Assembly (NCBI GenBank): GCA_023435745.1
Contig: JAEZMD010000026.1
Coordinates: 1 to 64,000 of the forward strand
Reading direction: 5' to 3'
Origin: Bacillota bacterium
Lineage (GTDB): Bacteria; Bacillota; Clostridia; Acetivibrionales; DTU013
Length of the DNA: 64,000 nt
The position numbers and the translations under genes are program-made. Shown here piece after piece: positions 52,469 through 61,472 of this stretch; the first letter of the stretch is position 1, and every line of letters begins with the position of its first letter. Under the pieces are notes generated by a model, which saw only the letters and a list, made by a program, of their open reading frames with translations, was not told where the DNA came from and made no database searches.

Positions 52469-53107
52469 CTACAATGGAATATATGAGTTCCCGTCTAGCG
52501 GAATCAGCACCTGCAGGGGTACTGTTCCGTCCATCCGTCCCACTGCATAGATCGTATAAAATCTGCCTTCTCCCAGTGTAATATTTGGCACATAAAGCAG
52601 CCTTCTGCCGGTGCCGCTCTGCAGCAGATCGAAAATATATGTGCCCGCAGCTATGGGCGTATAGTTGGTCGCCATCCCATAGGAAACGTCCCCGAAAAGC
52701 TTTGTTCCGTCGGAGAGAACCAGATCCATGTCCGGGCTGTTTGGAACCAGATTCGCAAAACGCAGGTACAGCTTACCGGGTGCGATCTGTATCACTGTTT
52801 CAAAGAATGTCTTCATGCTATAGGCAGGAGCTAATCCTATGAACACAGCCGTATTTATGGACTGAGCAGGCAGCTCTATGTCAGTGTTCAGCAGGGCCGG
52901 GCCTGTGGTTCCCGCTCGGAACACCTGAATATTGTATCTTCCCGGCAGCAGCTGCAAGTATTCGGTGAATCCCCTGTAAGCCAGAGATGATGCGATCAGG
53001 CTTCTGTTCGCATAAATATCAACAGGCGGCGTGCCTGGTGAGGCATGCAGCAGACGCATGTAGGAAAATGGCTGCCGCAAAAACTGATATCCACTATATA
53101 CATTCAT
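52469..53107 (-). CDS. DUF4397 domain protein
   Basis: A 212-residue protein with two related halves of the DUF4397 type: YMRLLHASPGTPPVDIYANR near 17-36 and LYLRFANLVPNSPDMDLVLSDG near 110 (part). No signal peptide is seen, so it may be a cytoplasmic or spore-coat protein. ATG 53107 has GAGGGGA; the longer frame at 53128 has no site. Its stop lies one base from the convergent DUF6062 gene. Confidence 0.85.
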   Translation of the reverse strand: MNVYSGYQFLRQPFSYMRLLHASPGTPPVDIYANRSLIASSLAYRGFTEYLQLLPGRYNIQVFRAGTTGPALLNTDIELPAQSINTAVFIGLAPAYSMKTFFETVIQIAPGKLYLRFANLVPNSPDMDLVLSDGTKLFGDVSYGMATNYTPIAAGTYIFDLLQSGTGRRLLYVPNITLGEGRFYTIYAVGRMDGTVPLQVLIPLDGNSYIPL

Positions 53108-53194
53108 GAAAATCCCCTCACAAAACAAATACCATGAAGCAGTACTCCATGGTATCAGTATATTATGTTATTCTGTGAAAGGTACCAAAATACT

Positions 53195-54358
53195 CTATCT
53201 GGCAAGCTTGTATATGTTCGCGATGTCATCCTTCGCCAGCTTCATAAAACTACCCATCGTTCCCGTACCTACTGCCTTTTGAGCCATTTCCTCAAAACGG
53301 TCGTCTGTAATGCCGGCTTCGCTCAGACGGATCGGAAGCCCAATGCCCCTGAAAAAGCTTTCCATTCTCCCAATTCCTTCCATGATCGTCCTCTCAGGGT
53401 TGGCGAAATCCTGCTCCACCTTCCAGACCCTGACGGCGAACTGCACAAAACGGTTTATATTGACCTTGTAGACATATTTCATCCAGGCCGGGAATATGAT
53501 CGCAAGACCTGCGCCATGAGCAATATCATAGATACCGCTTAGCTCATGCTCAATACCGTGTGAAGACCAGTCCTCCTCTCTGCCGCAGCCAAGAAGATCG
53601 TTGTGGGCGACTGTGCCAGCCCATAAAACTTCTGCAAACGCATCATAATCATTGAGGTTTTTCAGCACCCTCGGCACATTGTTGATGACCGTCAGCAGCG
53701 TAGCTTCACTGAGCCTGTCAGTAAACTCCACATCAGGTGTGTTGGTAAAATACCTTTCCATAACATGAGCCATGATATCGGCCGCTCCGCAAGCCACCTG
53801 ATATGCAGGCAGAGTAAAGCATAATTCCGGATTCAGAATAGAAAACTGGGGACGCAGAAAAGAATATCCGATATCTCTCTTAAGCTGACCTTCCTCTTTA
53901 GTTACGACGGAAGCGCCGCTGCTCTCGCTGCCGGCAGCCGGAATGGTCAGAATGACGCCGATCGGAAGCGCTTGCGAGGCCGAATCCTTTTTCATGTAAA
54001 GGTCCCATACGTTGCCGTTATAGCATACGCCGACAGCAATACCTTTTGCCGAATCAATGACACTGCCTCCGCCCACAGCAAGAATAAAACCAATGTCGTT
54101 CTTTTTACACAGCTCGATGCCTTCATAAATCAGACTGAGCCTGGGATTGGGCTTGACGCCTCCAAGCTCAACAAACTTCACTCCCGCTTCCTGCAAGGAC
54201 CTTACGACCTTATCATATAAACCTGATTTCTTAATACTGCCTCCGCCATAATGCAGCAATACCTTCTTCGCGTACTTCTTAACTTCAGAACCAACGTTAT
54301 ATTCGGTTCCCTTCCCGAACAGGATCCGGGTAGTGTTTTGGAATATGAAATTGTTCAT
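53195..54358 (-). CDS. iron-containing alcohol dehydrogenase (butanol dehydrogenase-like)
   Basis: A 387-residue group III alcohol dehydrogenase of the YqhD/BdhA branch. The nucleotide loop is AVGGGSVIDSAKGIA near 95-109; metal ligands are in DIMAHVMERYF near 194 and SHGIEHELSGIYDIAHGAGL near 265 (part). It reduces aldehydes to alcohols, probably with NADPH. ATG 54358 follows GGAGGT. No partner gene is nearby. Confidence 0.93.
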   Translation of the reverse strand: MNNFIFQNTTRILFGKGTEYNVGSEVKKYAKKVLLHYGGGSIKKSGLYDKVVRSLQEAGVKFVELGGVKPNPRLSLIYEGIELCKKNDIGFILAVGGGSVIDSAKGIAVGVCYNGNVWDLYMKKDSASQALPIGVILTIPAAGSESSGASVVTKEEGQLKRDIGYSFLRPQFSILNPELCFTLPAYQVACGAADIMAHVMERYFTNTPDVEFTDRLSEATLLTVINNVPRVLKNLNDYDAFAEVLWAGTVAHNDLLGCGREEDWSSHGIEHELSGIYDIAHGAGLAIIFPAWMKYVYKVNINRFVQFAVRVWKVEQDFANPERTIMEGIGRMESFFRGIGLPIRLSEAGITDDRFEEMAQKAVGTGTMGSFMKLAKDDIANIYKLAR

Positions 54359-54411
54359 ACCTTACCTCCGCCATGTATCCTATTTTGTATCACTTTACAT
54401 TATACCCTGAG

Positions 54412-55230
54412 CTATTTCTCAACAATCAGGCTTTTTACCGTAACATTGACCTGTTTTATATTCAATGCGGTCAGCCTTTCCACTTCCTCACTGACCTTGC
54501 GCTGTACCTCTTTTACCAATTCACGCAGCTGGTAGCCGTATACCAGTACAAGATCAATCTCCATATAGGTACCCTCGGGCCTGTTTTCCGCCCGGAACCT
54601 GGATATTTTATTAACTCCCTGAATATTGGTCACGACATATTCAATGATCTGATATATTGTATAGTCTGATATGGTGTAACTGCCAAGATAGCTGAAGGTT
54701 GGTCTTACGACCGATTTCTCGCCGTCCAGCTGAAAATTGACCTTCCCCTTTCGCCTGAAGATCTTAAGCGGATCAAGGAAATACCCGGAAAAGTCCTGTT
54801 TGATCTCAAACGTTGGGACAGGAATAACATGCTTGCCCTGTTCCCTTCTTGTTGCAATGGCCTGCTTGATCTCAAATTCATCAGCTACATCTTCAATGTG
54901 AATGATCTCGCTTATGTCGGGCAGCTGCAGCCTGTTTGCAATCTTTACAACCATACCGTCGGAAGTCCCAAGAATAAGGATAGTCTCGGGGTTATGAACC
55001 CGGATGGCCTCCATCACCTCATTTGCGTATACATCATCCGTGAACAATGCATGCTTGATGGACCCAACCCTGGTTTTTTCCTTTTTGGCGGAGGTTCCGG
55101 CAATGACCCGATTAACCTTAATCAACAATCCGTCATCTATAATATATTCTATTCCCCGTTCTCTGGCCACCCACGAAGCCCTGTGACTCTTGCCGGTGCC
55201 GCTTGCTCCTACAAAACCGACTGTTTTCAA
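54412..55230 (-). CDS. P-loop NTPase fused to an Asp23/Gls24 domain
   Basis: A 272-residue protein. Residues 1-130 begin with GFVGASGTGKSHRASWVA (Walker A at 8-15) and hold IIDDGLLIKVNR near 30 and TILILGTSDGMV near 85. Residues 195-272 are an Asp23-type domain (NRPEGTYMEIDLVLVYGYQLRELV). Asp23 proteins are small envelope-associated factors. A single-chain link to a P-loop suggests a nucleotide-dependent membrane or envelope function, but no partner is known here. The gene is monocistronic. Confidence 0.82.
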   Translation of the reverse strand: MKTVGFVGASGTGKSHRASWVARERGIEYIIDDGLLIKVNRVIAGTSAKKEKTRVGSIKHALFTDDVYANEVMEAIRVHNPETILILGTSDGMVVKIANRLQLPDISEIIHIEDVADEFEIKQAIATRREQGKHVIPVPTFEIKQDFSGYFLDPLKIFRRKGKVNFQLDGEKSVVRPTFSYLGSYTISDYTIYQIIEYVVTNIQGVNKISRFRAENRPEGTYMEIDLVLVYGYQLRELVKEVQRKVSEEVERLTALNIKQVNVTVKSLIVEK

Positions 55231-55311
55231 TCAGTCACCCTCCCGACAGTTTGCGATGGTAATATCTTATCAAAAGGGGCGGGAACTCGCAACACCCTCT
55301 GTATAAATGGG

Positions 55312-55339
55312 AAAAAGAGAGCCAATAGACTCTCTTTTC
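55312..55339 (-). terminator. terminator upstream of the P-loop/Asp23 gene
   Basis: AAAAGAGAG and CTCTCTTTT form a stem with a short loop. On the minus strand it ends in TTTTTCCC. It would stop transcription arriving from ytxC. The AT-rich stretch 55340-55558 contains no gene. Confidence 0.65.
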
Positions 55340-55558
55340 TTTCCCCGGATTTTCATCATTTGTACGCTTGATTTTTTGTCGTTAGTTTCTTAAATGCTTT
55401 ATCTTTAGTAAAAAATTGAAATATCTTTATCAACTATATTATGTACAGGCACAACACATTTTATACATTATATTGTGCTACACGTATATTTTATCATGAC
55501 ATTTTAACTTGTCAATATATATATGAAATTATTTAGCTAAAAATGCCAGATCATGATG

Positions 55559-56473
55559 TCACTTTTTGGTTTCGCTCTTCGAAAGCTTCTGTGAACATAG
55601 ATTACAGCCCTGGCAGAGGATGATCCGCCCCGTAAAAACATTCTTTATTGTCTCCATCAGCTCTTTGTTCCGGAATTGACCCGTGCAATGAATGACGATC
55701 TTCCTTGGGGCAAATGTAATGAGCGAACTGACCAGCAAATCGTCATAATTGATTTCTCCTTCAGAAATCTCATTCACATACTCCTGGATGCACTCATTGG
55801 TGATTTCCTTCTTAGATCCATCCAGCAGCATATACCTGTCGTCATATCCGACAATCACATGGACAGTATCTATTTTGGGTTCCTGAATATCGACAAAATA
55901 CCTCAGTAATCTGATGAATTCACGGTATTCCCGATCCATCAGAAAGTCGTCCACGGCCTTATCTACCACATCCTCCAGATCCTTGATATACTCCTTGAGC
56001 CTGAAATTCACAAAGCCATCCAGAATAATATTGTTGGCATTGTCAAAGTAGTCCATCAATCGTCTAACGATCACATTCCTTCTTCTAATCTGAAACAGGC
56101 TGTTGAGAAAGGTTTTATCCTCGTTTCTGATAATGTTGAGCGACCGGTTAAGTATATCTTTTTTTTCCACAGCGTTAAAATAGCAAAAATTCCCGTTTAT
56201 AATTCTGGACAGGAGGCGCTCCTCGTATTGCCTGATAATGTAATCCGCCAATGCATTGGATATATATGTTTTGAGCACCTTGTATGATTCCATGGATCTT
56301 TCACGATAAAACCTGCCATCGTTCACAGTGCATATAATGGAAGTCGATCCTTCTGAATTTATCTCATTAATGGTGTAGCTGATCTTTTTGTTTTTCAGTT
56401 GCCGGAGTTCATCCCTAATGTGCTGCATTACCTCGTCAGCGCTGCCGTTCACCCCGATGCAAAGAAACTGCAT
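55559..56473 (-). CDS. ytxC: sporulation protein YtxC-like
   Basis: A 304-residue protein of the YtxC family: basic-acidic helical body with ADYIIRQYEERLLSRIINGNFCYF near 80 (part), FINFRLKEYI-like helix (FVNFRLKEYIKDLEDVVDKA) near 155, and LLVSSLITFAPRKIVIHC near 245. The tail CQGCNLCSQ suggests a metal site. Its role in sporulation is unclear even in model species. I choose ATG 56473; GTG 56482 is too close to GAAGGG. Confidence 0.85.
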   Translation of the reverse strand: MQFLCIGVNGSADEVMQHIRDELRQLKNKKISYTINEINSEGSTSIICTVNDGRFYRERSMESYKVLKTYISNALADYIIRQYEERLLSRIINGNFCYFNAVEKKDILNRSLNIIRNEDKTFLNSLFQIRRRNVIVRRLMDYFDNANNIILDGFVNFRLKEYIKDLEDVVDKAVDDFLMDREYREFIRLLRYFVDIQEPKIDTVHVIVGYDDRYMLLDGSKKEITNECIQEYVNEISEGEINYDDLLVSSLITFAPRKIVIHCTGQFRNKELMETIKNVFTGRIILCQGCNLCSQKLSKSETKK

Positions 56474-56638
56474 CGACTTCACATCCCTTCAAGTGCTAGT
56501 ATGTGTCTTCGTAAAATGTTGTATGCAGCGCGGAATATATGCAAATTATCCCACAGTATCCGCAAATATCCCGGCTTTAGCCGCCATATCAGCCATATCT
56601 ATTTTATTATATGTTGAAACGGTGAGTTAGTTACTGCG

Positions 56639-57394
56639 TTAAGAAACCATCAGCGGAATAATGGAACCGATGTCTGTAACATCATAATTAGAAAGCTCTT
56701 TGATATTAATTTGTTTTTTTGATAAAAATGAAATGAGCCTCTCACTGTTATCCAGCTTTTGCAGTGAGCCATTCACAGCACAGTCCGTATTTGAAATCAT
56801 GGTGCAGGCTCCGCCTATAAAGCCGTAATTCAATCCGTCCAGTCGGATGGAGCTTCCGCATTCGAGAAACAGGACCTCAAGTCCTTTTTTTTCGGCGGCT
56901 TTAGCAATTCCGGCATCTGTGGTAACAATAGATCTATCATCTACCGGTAAAATGGAGCATTTTGCATATCCCTGCTCCGTATGTACAGGTTCGACGCCCA
57001 GCCGGTCCAGGTATTTCACAATCACAGGGTCGGTATACCGCAGGTTGTGAAAGTAGTATTTCCCGACTCTTGCCACGTTGTACGCAATATCGCCGGGATA
57101 GGTTCCGGTAAGCACTTTTTCACCCTGAAGCAAAGAAAAGCCACAGTAACGGAGTGCGACCAACAGGCTTGCATCCGTACCGGGCGCATGAACAATAAGC
57201 TTTTCGCCGATATGATGCAGAAGCATATCGGGGTGGCTGCAAACCGCGCTGTATAACGCCCTGTGAGCAGGTATTTTAAGCAGCTTTACTCCAAGCCTCT
57301 CCAAGCTGCGTGACGAAGCATCACTGATCCTGCTGTCAACAACCGCTAGAGAAACCGGTCTGTCAGGCAAATTAGGACTCGCAATAAAAAACAT
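56639..57394 (-). CDS. DUF6873 family protein with a GME (amidinotransferase-like) fold
   Basis: A 251-residue protein. GDIAYNVARVGKYYFHN near 110, YAKCSILPVDDRSIVTTDAGIAKA near 145 (part) and YGFIGGACTMIS near 192 fit the DUF6873 group related to amidino-transferase/deiminase folds. The Cys near 198 and the TTDAG acidic region could be catalytic, but the substrate is unknown. ATG 57394 has GAGAGG. It stands alone. Confidence 0.75.
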   Translation of the reverse strand: MFFIASPNLPDRPVSLAVVDSRISDASSRSLERLGVKLLKIPAHRALYSAVCSHPDMLLHHIGEKLIVHAPGTDASLLVALRYCGFSLLQGEKVLTGTYPGDIAYNVARVGKYYFHNLRYTDPVIVKYLDRLGVEPVHTEQGYAKCSILPVDDRSIVTTDAGIAKAAEKKGLEVLFLECGSSIRLDGLNYGFIGGACTMISNTDCAVNGSLQKLDNSERLISFLSKKQINIKELSNYDVTDIGSIIPLMVS

Positions 57395-57581
57395 AAGACA
57401 ACCTCTCTAACTACTTTACTCCATGAAATTTTATTTTGTCAATATTTAGAACACAAAAATTGTCTGTTATACATAATATACAAGGGAGTCCTCATTTACT
57501 CTTTAAGCAGAATAATGCAAAATCGATGAATGAATCAATACTAACTGGCGTTAGCCGCGGCTGGCGGCAGTTATTTAAATA

Positions 57582-57614
57582 AAAGGCCGACAGCTTCAGG
57601 CTGCCGGCCTTTTG
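57582..57614 (+). terminator. strong plus-strand terminator without an obvious gene
   Basis: AAAAGGCCGaCAGC and GCTGcCGGCCTTTT form a long stem with a T-rich tail (GGTTTTTTATT). No plus-strand protein gene lies upstream between 57395 and 57581, which is AT-rich at first and then holds a GC-rich hairpin (57545-57571). It may end a small RNA. Confidence 0.7.
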
Positions 57615-57687
57615 GTTTTTTATTCGTTTTCTCACATGCATGTTTCTTTTATTTTTTGAAAGAATAAATAATCATGGAGGGACGATT

Positions 57688-57855
57688 ATGACAACTATCA
57701 ACTGCTCCTCAGACTGCAAACATCAGATAGACGGTAAATGCATGCTGGAAGATGCAATTTCCGATTCTTTATCAGCTGAAACTGATTGTGTCTGCTATGA
57801 AGAAAATCTTGACAAAGGTAAACCTGCCGTAATTTGTAAGGTCTCTGATGAATGA
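57688..57855 (+). CDS. small Cys-rich DUF1540-like protein
   Basis: A 55-residue protein with INCSSDCKHQIDGKCMLEDA at the start and CVCYEEN in the middle, i.e. five or six cysteines in pairs. Such proteins are common in spore-forming Clostridia and have unknown, probably metal-binding, roles. ATG 57688 has GGAGGGA; longer frames have no site. Confidence 0.75.
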   Translation: MTTINCSSDCKHQIDGKCMLEDAISDSLSAETDCVCYEENLDKGKPAVICKVSDE

Positions 57856-57919
57856 TTTTCTATTACTCGCGGAAATAATAGATTTACTAACAAAAATTTT
57901 GATTAAAGGAGATGTTTCA

Positions 57920-58153
57920 ATGAATAGAACCCCACTGGACAGACTTGCACTGGTGCTTGTCATCATCGGAGCTTTGAATTGGCTTTTGGTCGGAATATTT
58001 AATTATGATATTGTGACGATGATATTCGGCGGCAATTTATTCCGAGGTACCCAATCCATATTCAGCAGGATCATTTTTTCGCTTGTAGGCATCGCAGGTT
58101 TATATTCAATCACACTATTATTCAGAGAGAGCCCTGCAAATGCAAGAGAGTAG
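57920..58153 (+). CDS. DUF378 small membrane protein
   Basis: A 77-residue protein with two membrane helices. The family signature is LDRLALVLVIIGALNWLLVGIFNYDIV at residues 6-32 (first 20: LDRLALVLVIIGALNWLLVG), with IFSLVGIAGLYSI near 52. Function unknown. ATG 57920 has AAAGGAGATG. It precedes the SASP gene by 107 bases. Confidence 0.88.
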   Translation: MNRTPLDRLALVLVIIGALNWLLVGIFNYDIVTMIFGGNLFRGTQSIFSRIIFSLVGIAGLYSITLLFRESPANARE

Positions 58154-58260
58154 CTGTTGTAGCATTATTTACCGTTATAAATCAACACTGTTTTACAAAT
58201 CATAAGAGTACGCTGCAAGATTAATACGACAGCGAATACAATAACGAGGAGGGAACTATA

Positions 58261-58452
58261 ATGGCAAACAACAGAAGCAAGACATCTTTTGAAAACATGA
58301 AGTACGAAATTGCCAACCAGGTAGGTGTAAACCTTAAGCAGGGTTACAATGGCGACCTCGCTTCGAGAGATGCCGGCAAAATAGGCGGCAACATTGTCAA
58401 GAAAGTATTTGAAGCTTATACCGGTAACACTTATCAGATTGAGAAGAAGTAA
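58261..58452 (+). CDS. alpha/beta-type small acid-soluble spore protein
   Basis: A 63-residue SASP. The family blocks KYEIANQVGVNLKQGYNGDL and SRDAGKIGGNIVKKVFEAY cover nearly the whole chain, and the EIA region is where the germination protease cuts. It saturates and protects DNA in dormant spores and is expected to be made under sigma-G, though I could not place a sigma-G promoter. ATG 58261 has GAGGAGGGA. This gene is direct proof of a spore-former. Confidence 0.97.
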   Translation: MANNRSKTSFENMKYEIANQVGVNLKQGYNGDLASRDAGKIGGNIVKKVFEAYTGNTYQIEKK

Positions 58453-58491
58453 ACTGCGTGGATGACAAGGATCAACCAAGCAGTTCAGAAA

Positions 58492-58525
58492 CACAAGGGC
58501 TGTCGATTCCTCGACAGCCCTTGTG
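58492..58525 (+). terminator. terminator of the SASP gene
   Basis: A 15-bp perfect stem (CACAAGGGCTGTCGA with its complement) and a 4-base loop, followed by CTTTAGG. Confidence 0.75.
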
Positions 58526-58604
58526 CTTTAGGATGTAGTTTTCTATGCGCAGCATCCTGCATAAATCCGTCTCCGTTGAAATACCTTAAAATGGAGGCGA
58601 TTTT

Positions 58605-58883
58605 GTGAACATCATTTTATCCCTTACCGGCCTTGCGATATTCCTGCTAATTATACTTTTCATACCGGACCTGTTTCCCTTATGCTCCTGTTGTCACAGA
58701 AAGAAAATCAGGCCTTTTTTCAAGATTCACAAAGCGGTAAGTATCCATCCGGGATACAGCGGCAGCCGGTCTGTGTGCCGCAAATGCTCCAGGAAGTTTG
58801 AGATTGAAGACCTTCAAGATCTGGACCGGCTCATCAGGATCCGAAGAAAAATCAAACTTGATCATCTTTCCAAAAATCTTTAG
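58605..58883 (+). CDS. one-TM protein with zinc-ribbon-like cysteines
   Basis: A 92-residue protein. Residues 3-24 are a hydrophobic anchor (LSLTGLAIFLLIILFI). Two CxxC pairs follow (CSCCHRKK near 27 and CRKCSRKF near 58), then a charged helix. GTG 58605 has GGAGG at 9 bases. I do not recognise the family; a membrane-bound zinc-binding protein is likely. Confidence 0.7.
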   Translation: MNIILSLTGLAIFLLIILFIPDLFPLCSCCHRKKIRPFFKIHKAVSIHPGYSGSRSVCRKCSRKFEIEDLQDLDRLIRIRRKIKLDHLSKNL

Positions 58884-58903
58884 CAGTCGGCAATATTTAG
58901 CCT

Positions 58904-60445
58904 TTATTTGCCGTTAGCTGCACGCCATTCATCATACTGCTTCTGCATCTCGGCAATAAGATCGTCTACACCTGATGCTTTCAGCTCTGCGTCTAAGCTT
59001 GCTACAGTCTTGTCAACATCAGCAGAACCTGTGAACAGGATCGGATAGTAGTTGTCGACTACAACCTTGCAGGCGTTGATCTTCTCCTGTATAGGAGCTG
59101 AATTGAATACAAAGCCAAGATTTTGTTCTACGAAAGCGGCGTTGTTGTATTCAGTCATCTTCTCCCACAGATCCACAGGCTGTGAATCAAGAAGCAGATC
59201 CTTGAACTGATCGCCGAATACCCACTGATTTCCGAGATTCCAGCTGTCCTTGCCCTTCTGTGTGACAGTGACCCTGCCGTCATCATTAACGGTATAGTGC
59301 TCATCCTTAAGACCAAATGTGATCATGTTTCTCATTTCAGCATCCGTATACATCAACGTAATGAACTTGAACGCTGCGTCAGGATTCTTTGAAGCCGCAG
59401 GAATGGCAGTCATTGCACCGGTGGTTTCACGGTTGGACATAACAGGCTTAGTAATGTCTACCTGAACCCATTCAATACCGGTCTCTGAGGACAATCTTTC
59501 AGCAAAGAACGGAATCAATGGCTGTTCAGTGGCAAAGTATTTACCGGTCTTCATTTCTTCGTTCGTTGCAACCAGAGCTGCATTGTCCTTCGCGATGTAG
59601 CCCTTCTGGTAATAATCACGCATTTCCTTGTAATACTCAATGGATTCGGGTGCCAGGAACTGGTTTACAACCGTGGTATCCCTGTTGTCAGGATACAGTG
59701 CGCCAGGAACGTTATCATCGCTGAAGTTGTTCCAGTCAAGGAAATGGAATGGAGTGTCCATCTTGCATGCAAGCAGAGGAACGATCTTTCCTCCTTCGCC
59801 GTCAAGAATAGCCTGGAACGCCGGAGCAAGATCAGCAGTCTTCTTGACCTTGGTCACATCAACGTTGTATTTGTCGACAAGGCTCTTCTGAAGCAGGAAG
59901 CCCCAGTTATGAGCTGTTTCCTTATGAGTCTGCACAGCGTAGTATTTGCCGTTGATTGCTCCGCCATTCAGGAAGTCTCTGCCCAGGATCTTAACGATGT
60001 CGCTATCATCTGTCAGATAGCTGTTCAATTCTGTAAAATATCCTGCCGGTGCGTTCATGTAGTAGTTTGCCGCCCAGTTTGCCGTAAAGCATGCATCAAA
60101 AGGCTCGCCTGAAGCCAGCATTGGGTTGACCTTTGTGTCGTAATCTCCAAAAATAACTATCTGGAGATTAAGCTTCAGACCCTGTGGCGCAAGGTGCTCA
60201 TTGATTTTTTCCAGTACCTTGTCCAGATCTGCAGGGGGTGTACCCGGCCTGACGTAGGTAATCTCAACGATTTCCTTCGGCGGTTCTGCAGGAGCATCCT
60301 CCTTGGTGCTAGCTTCGTCTGGAGTATTAGCCTCGACTACAGTCTCGTCTCCAGATGCAGCTTCTTTACCGCAGCCGGTCAATGTAACCGCAAACGCAAT
60401 TACAAGAACCATGGCCAGGCATAAAACCTTTTTCATTTTGAACAT
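58904..60445 (-). CDS. ABC transporter substrate-binding lipoprotein (sugar type)
   Basis: A 513-residue lipoprotein. The signal peptide VLCLAMVLVIAFAVTLTGC ends in the lipobox LTGC near 25, followed by an acidic Pro/Thr linker. The mature part is a family 1 solute-binding protein: ITYVRPGTPPADLDKVLEKI near 62, and the C-terminal AFKFITLMYTD near 365. Such proteins in this transporter class bind oligosaccharides. ATG 60445 has AAGGAGGG. It follows the two permease genes. Confidence 0.92.
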   Translation of the reverse strand: MFKMKKVLCLAMVLVIAFAVTLTGCGKEAASGDETVVEANTPDEASTKEDAPAEPPKEIVEITYVRPGTPPADLDKVLEKINEHLAPQGLKLNLQIVIFGDYDTKVNPMLASGEPFDACFTANWAANYYMNAPAGYFTELNSYLTDDSDIVKILGRDFLNGGAINGKYYAVQTHKETAHNWGFLLQKSLVDKYNVDVTKVKKTADLAPAFQAILDGEGGKIVPLLACKMDTPFHFLDWNNFSDDNVPGALYPDNRDTTVVNQFLAPESIEYYKEMRDYYQKGYIAKDNAALVATNEEMKTGKYFATEQPLIPFFAERLSSETGIEWVQVDITKPVMSNRETTGAMTAIPAASKNPDAAFKFITLMYTDAEMRNMITFGLKDEHYTVNDDGRVTVTQKGKDSWNLGNQWVFGDQFKDLLLDSQPVDLWEKMTEYNNAAFVEQNLGFVFNSAPIQEKINACKVVVDNYYPILFTGSADVDKTVASLDAELKASGVDDLIAEMQKQYDEWRAANGK

Positions 60446-60519
60446 AAAAACCCTCCTTATAAATTATCTATGTTGTGCGAAAAGCCACCGGTCAGATTTC
60501 TCCGGCGAGCCAGACGCTA

Positions 60520-61461
60520 TCAACCCTTTACAGCCCCTATCGTAAGACCTTTGACAAAATACCGCTGGAAGAACGGAAACGCCAGTATGATCGGACCAAT
60601 GGACAGTACGGCAATTGCCATTCGGGAGCTTTCGCTGGGGATTCCCGCCCCGATGCTGCTGGCCTGTGATATATTTGCCCCGCCCCTCGCAAGAAATTGA
60701 ATGCTTGATAACGTTTGATACATTAAATATTGAATATTGTATAATTTTTGATCTGTAATGAAAATAAGGGGCAGATACCAATCATTCCAATAATTTAGTA
60801 CGCAAAACAACCCAATTGTTGCCAGGCCTGCCCGGCACAACGGCAGTACGATGACGAAGAAAGTCCTGTATTCTCCTGCGCCATCAATCCTGGCAGATTC
60901 AAGAATGGATTCATGTACCGTAGTTTTAATGAAGGTGCGCATGATCATCATATACCAGGCATTCATCAGATATGGCACAATCATGATCCATATTGTATTT
61001 TTCAAAGGTATGAACTGTGTATAAACAACATACCACGGAACCAGACCGCCTCCAAAAATCATTGTGAAAAAGGCAATGAAAGAAAACTGATTCCTGAACC
61101 TGAAGTTTTTTCTGGTCAGAGGGTACGCATAAAAGCAAATGATGATAAGACTCATGAGCGTACCTACAACGGATACAAAAATAGAGGTTCCGTACGCACG
61201 GAATATTACTTCTCCAACTGCAGCAACATAGCGATAAGCGTTTGTGGACCAGGTGTCGGGGAAAAAGCTGTAGCCATTCTTCAGCAGCGTATCCTCCGCC
61301 GTGAAGGAAATGATGATGACCAGCACCAGAGAGCTTATACACAGAAATATTGCTGATATAAACATCAGATTCAAAAGGAAATTACTGCCCCATGAAATGG
61401 TATTCATTTTCTTATTGCTTCTGATTTTTTTGTTTTTTTCTACGACCAATTCGCTTTTCAT
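60520..61461 (-). CDS. ABC sugar permease, LplC-type
   Basis: A 313-residue membrane protein with six predicted helices and the binding-protein-dependent permease EAA loop ESARIDGAGEYRTFFVIVLP near 185-204. It pairs with the LplB-type permease. ATG 61461 has AGGGGG and overlaps the upstream gene's end region by a few bases of spacing (11). It is 74 bases before the binding-protein gene. Confidence 0.93.
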   Translation of the reverse strand: MKSELVVEKNKKIRSNKKMNTISWGSNFLLNLMFISAIFLCISSLVLVIIISFTAEDTLLKNGYSFFPDTWSTNAYRYVAAVGEVIFRAYGTSIFVSVVGTLMSLIIICFYAYPLTRKNFRFRNQFSFIAFFTMIFGGGLVPWYVVYTQFIPLKNTIWIMIVPYLMNAWYMMIMRTFIKTTVHESILESARIDGAGEYRTFFVIVLPLCRAGLATIGLFCVLNYWNDWYLPLIFITDQKLYNIQYLMYQTLSSIQFLARGGANISQASSIGAGIPSESSRMAIAVLSIGPIILAFPFFQRYFVKGLTIGAVKG

Positions 61462-61472
61462 GGTGATCCCCC

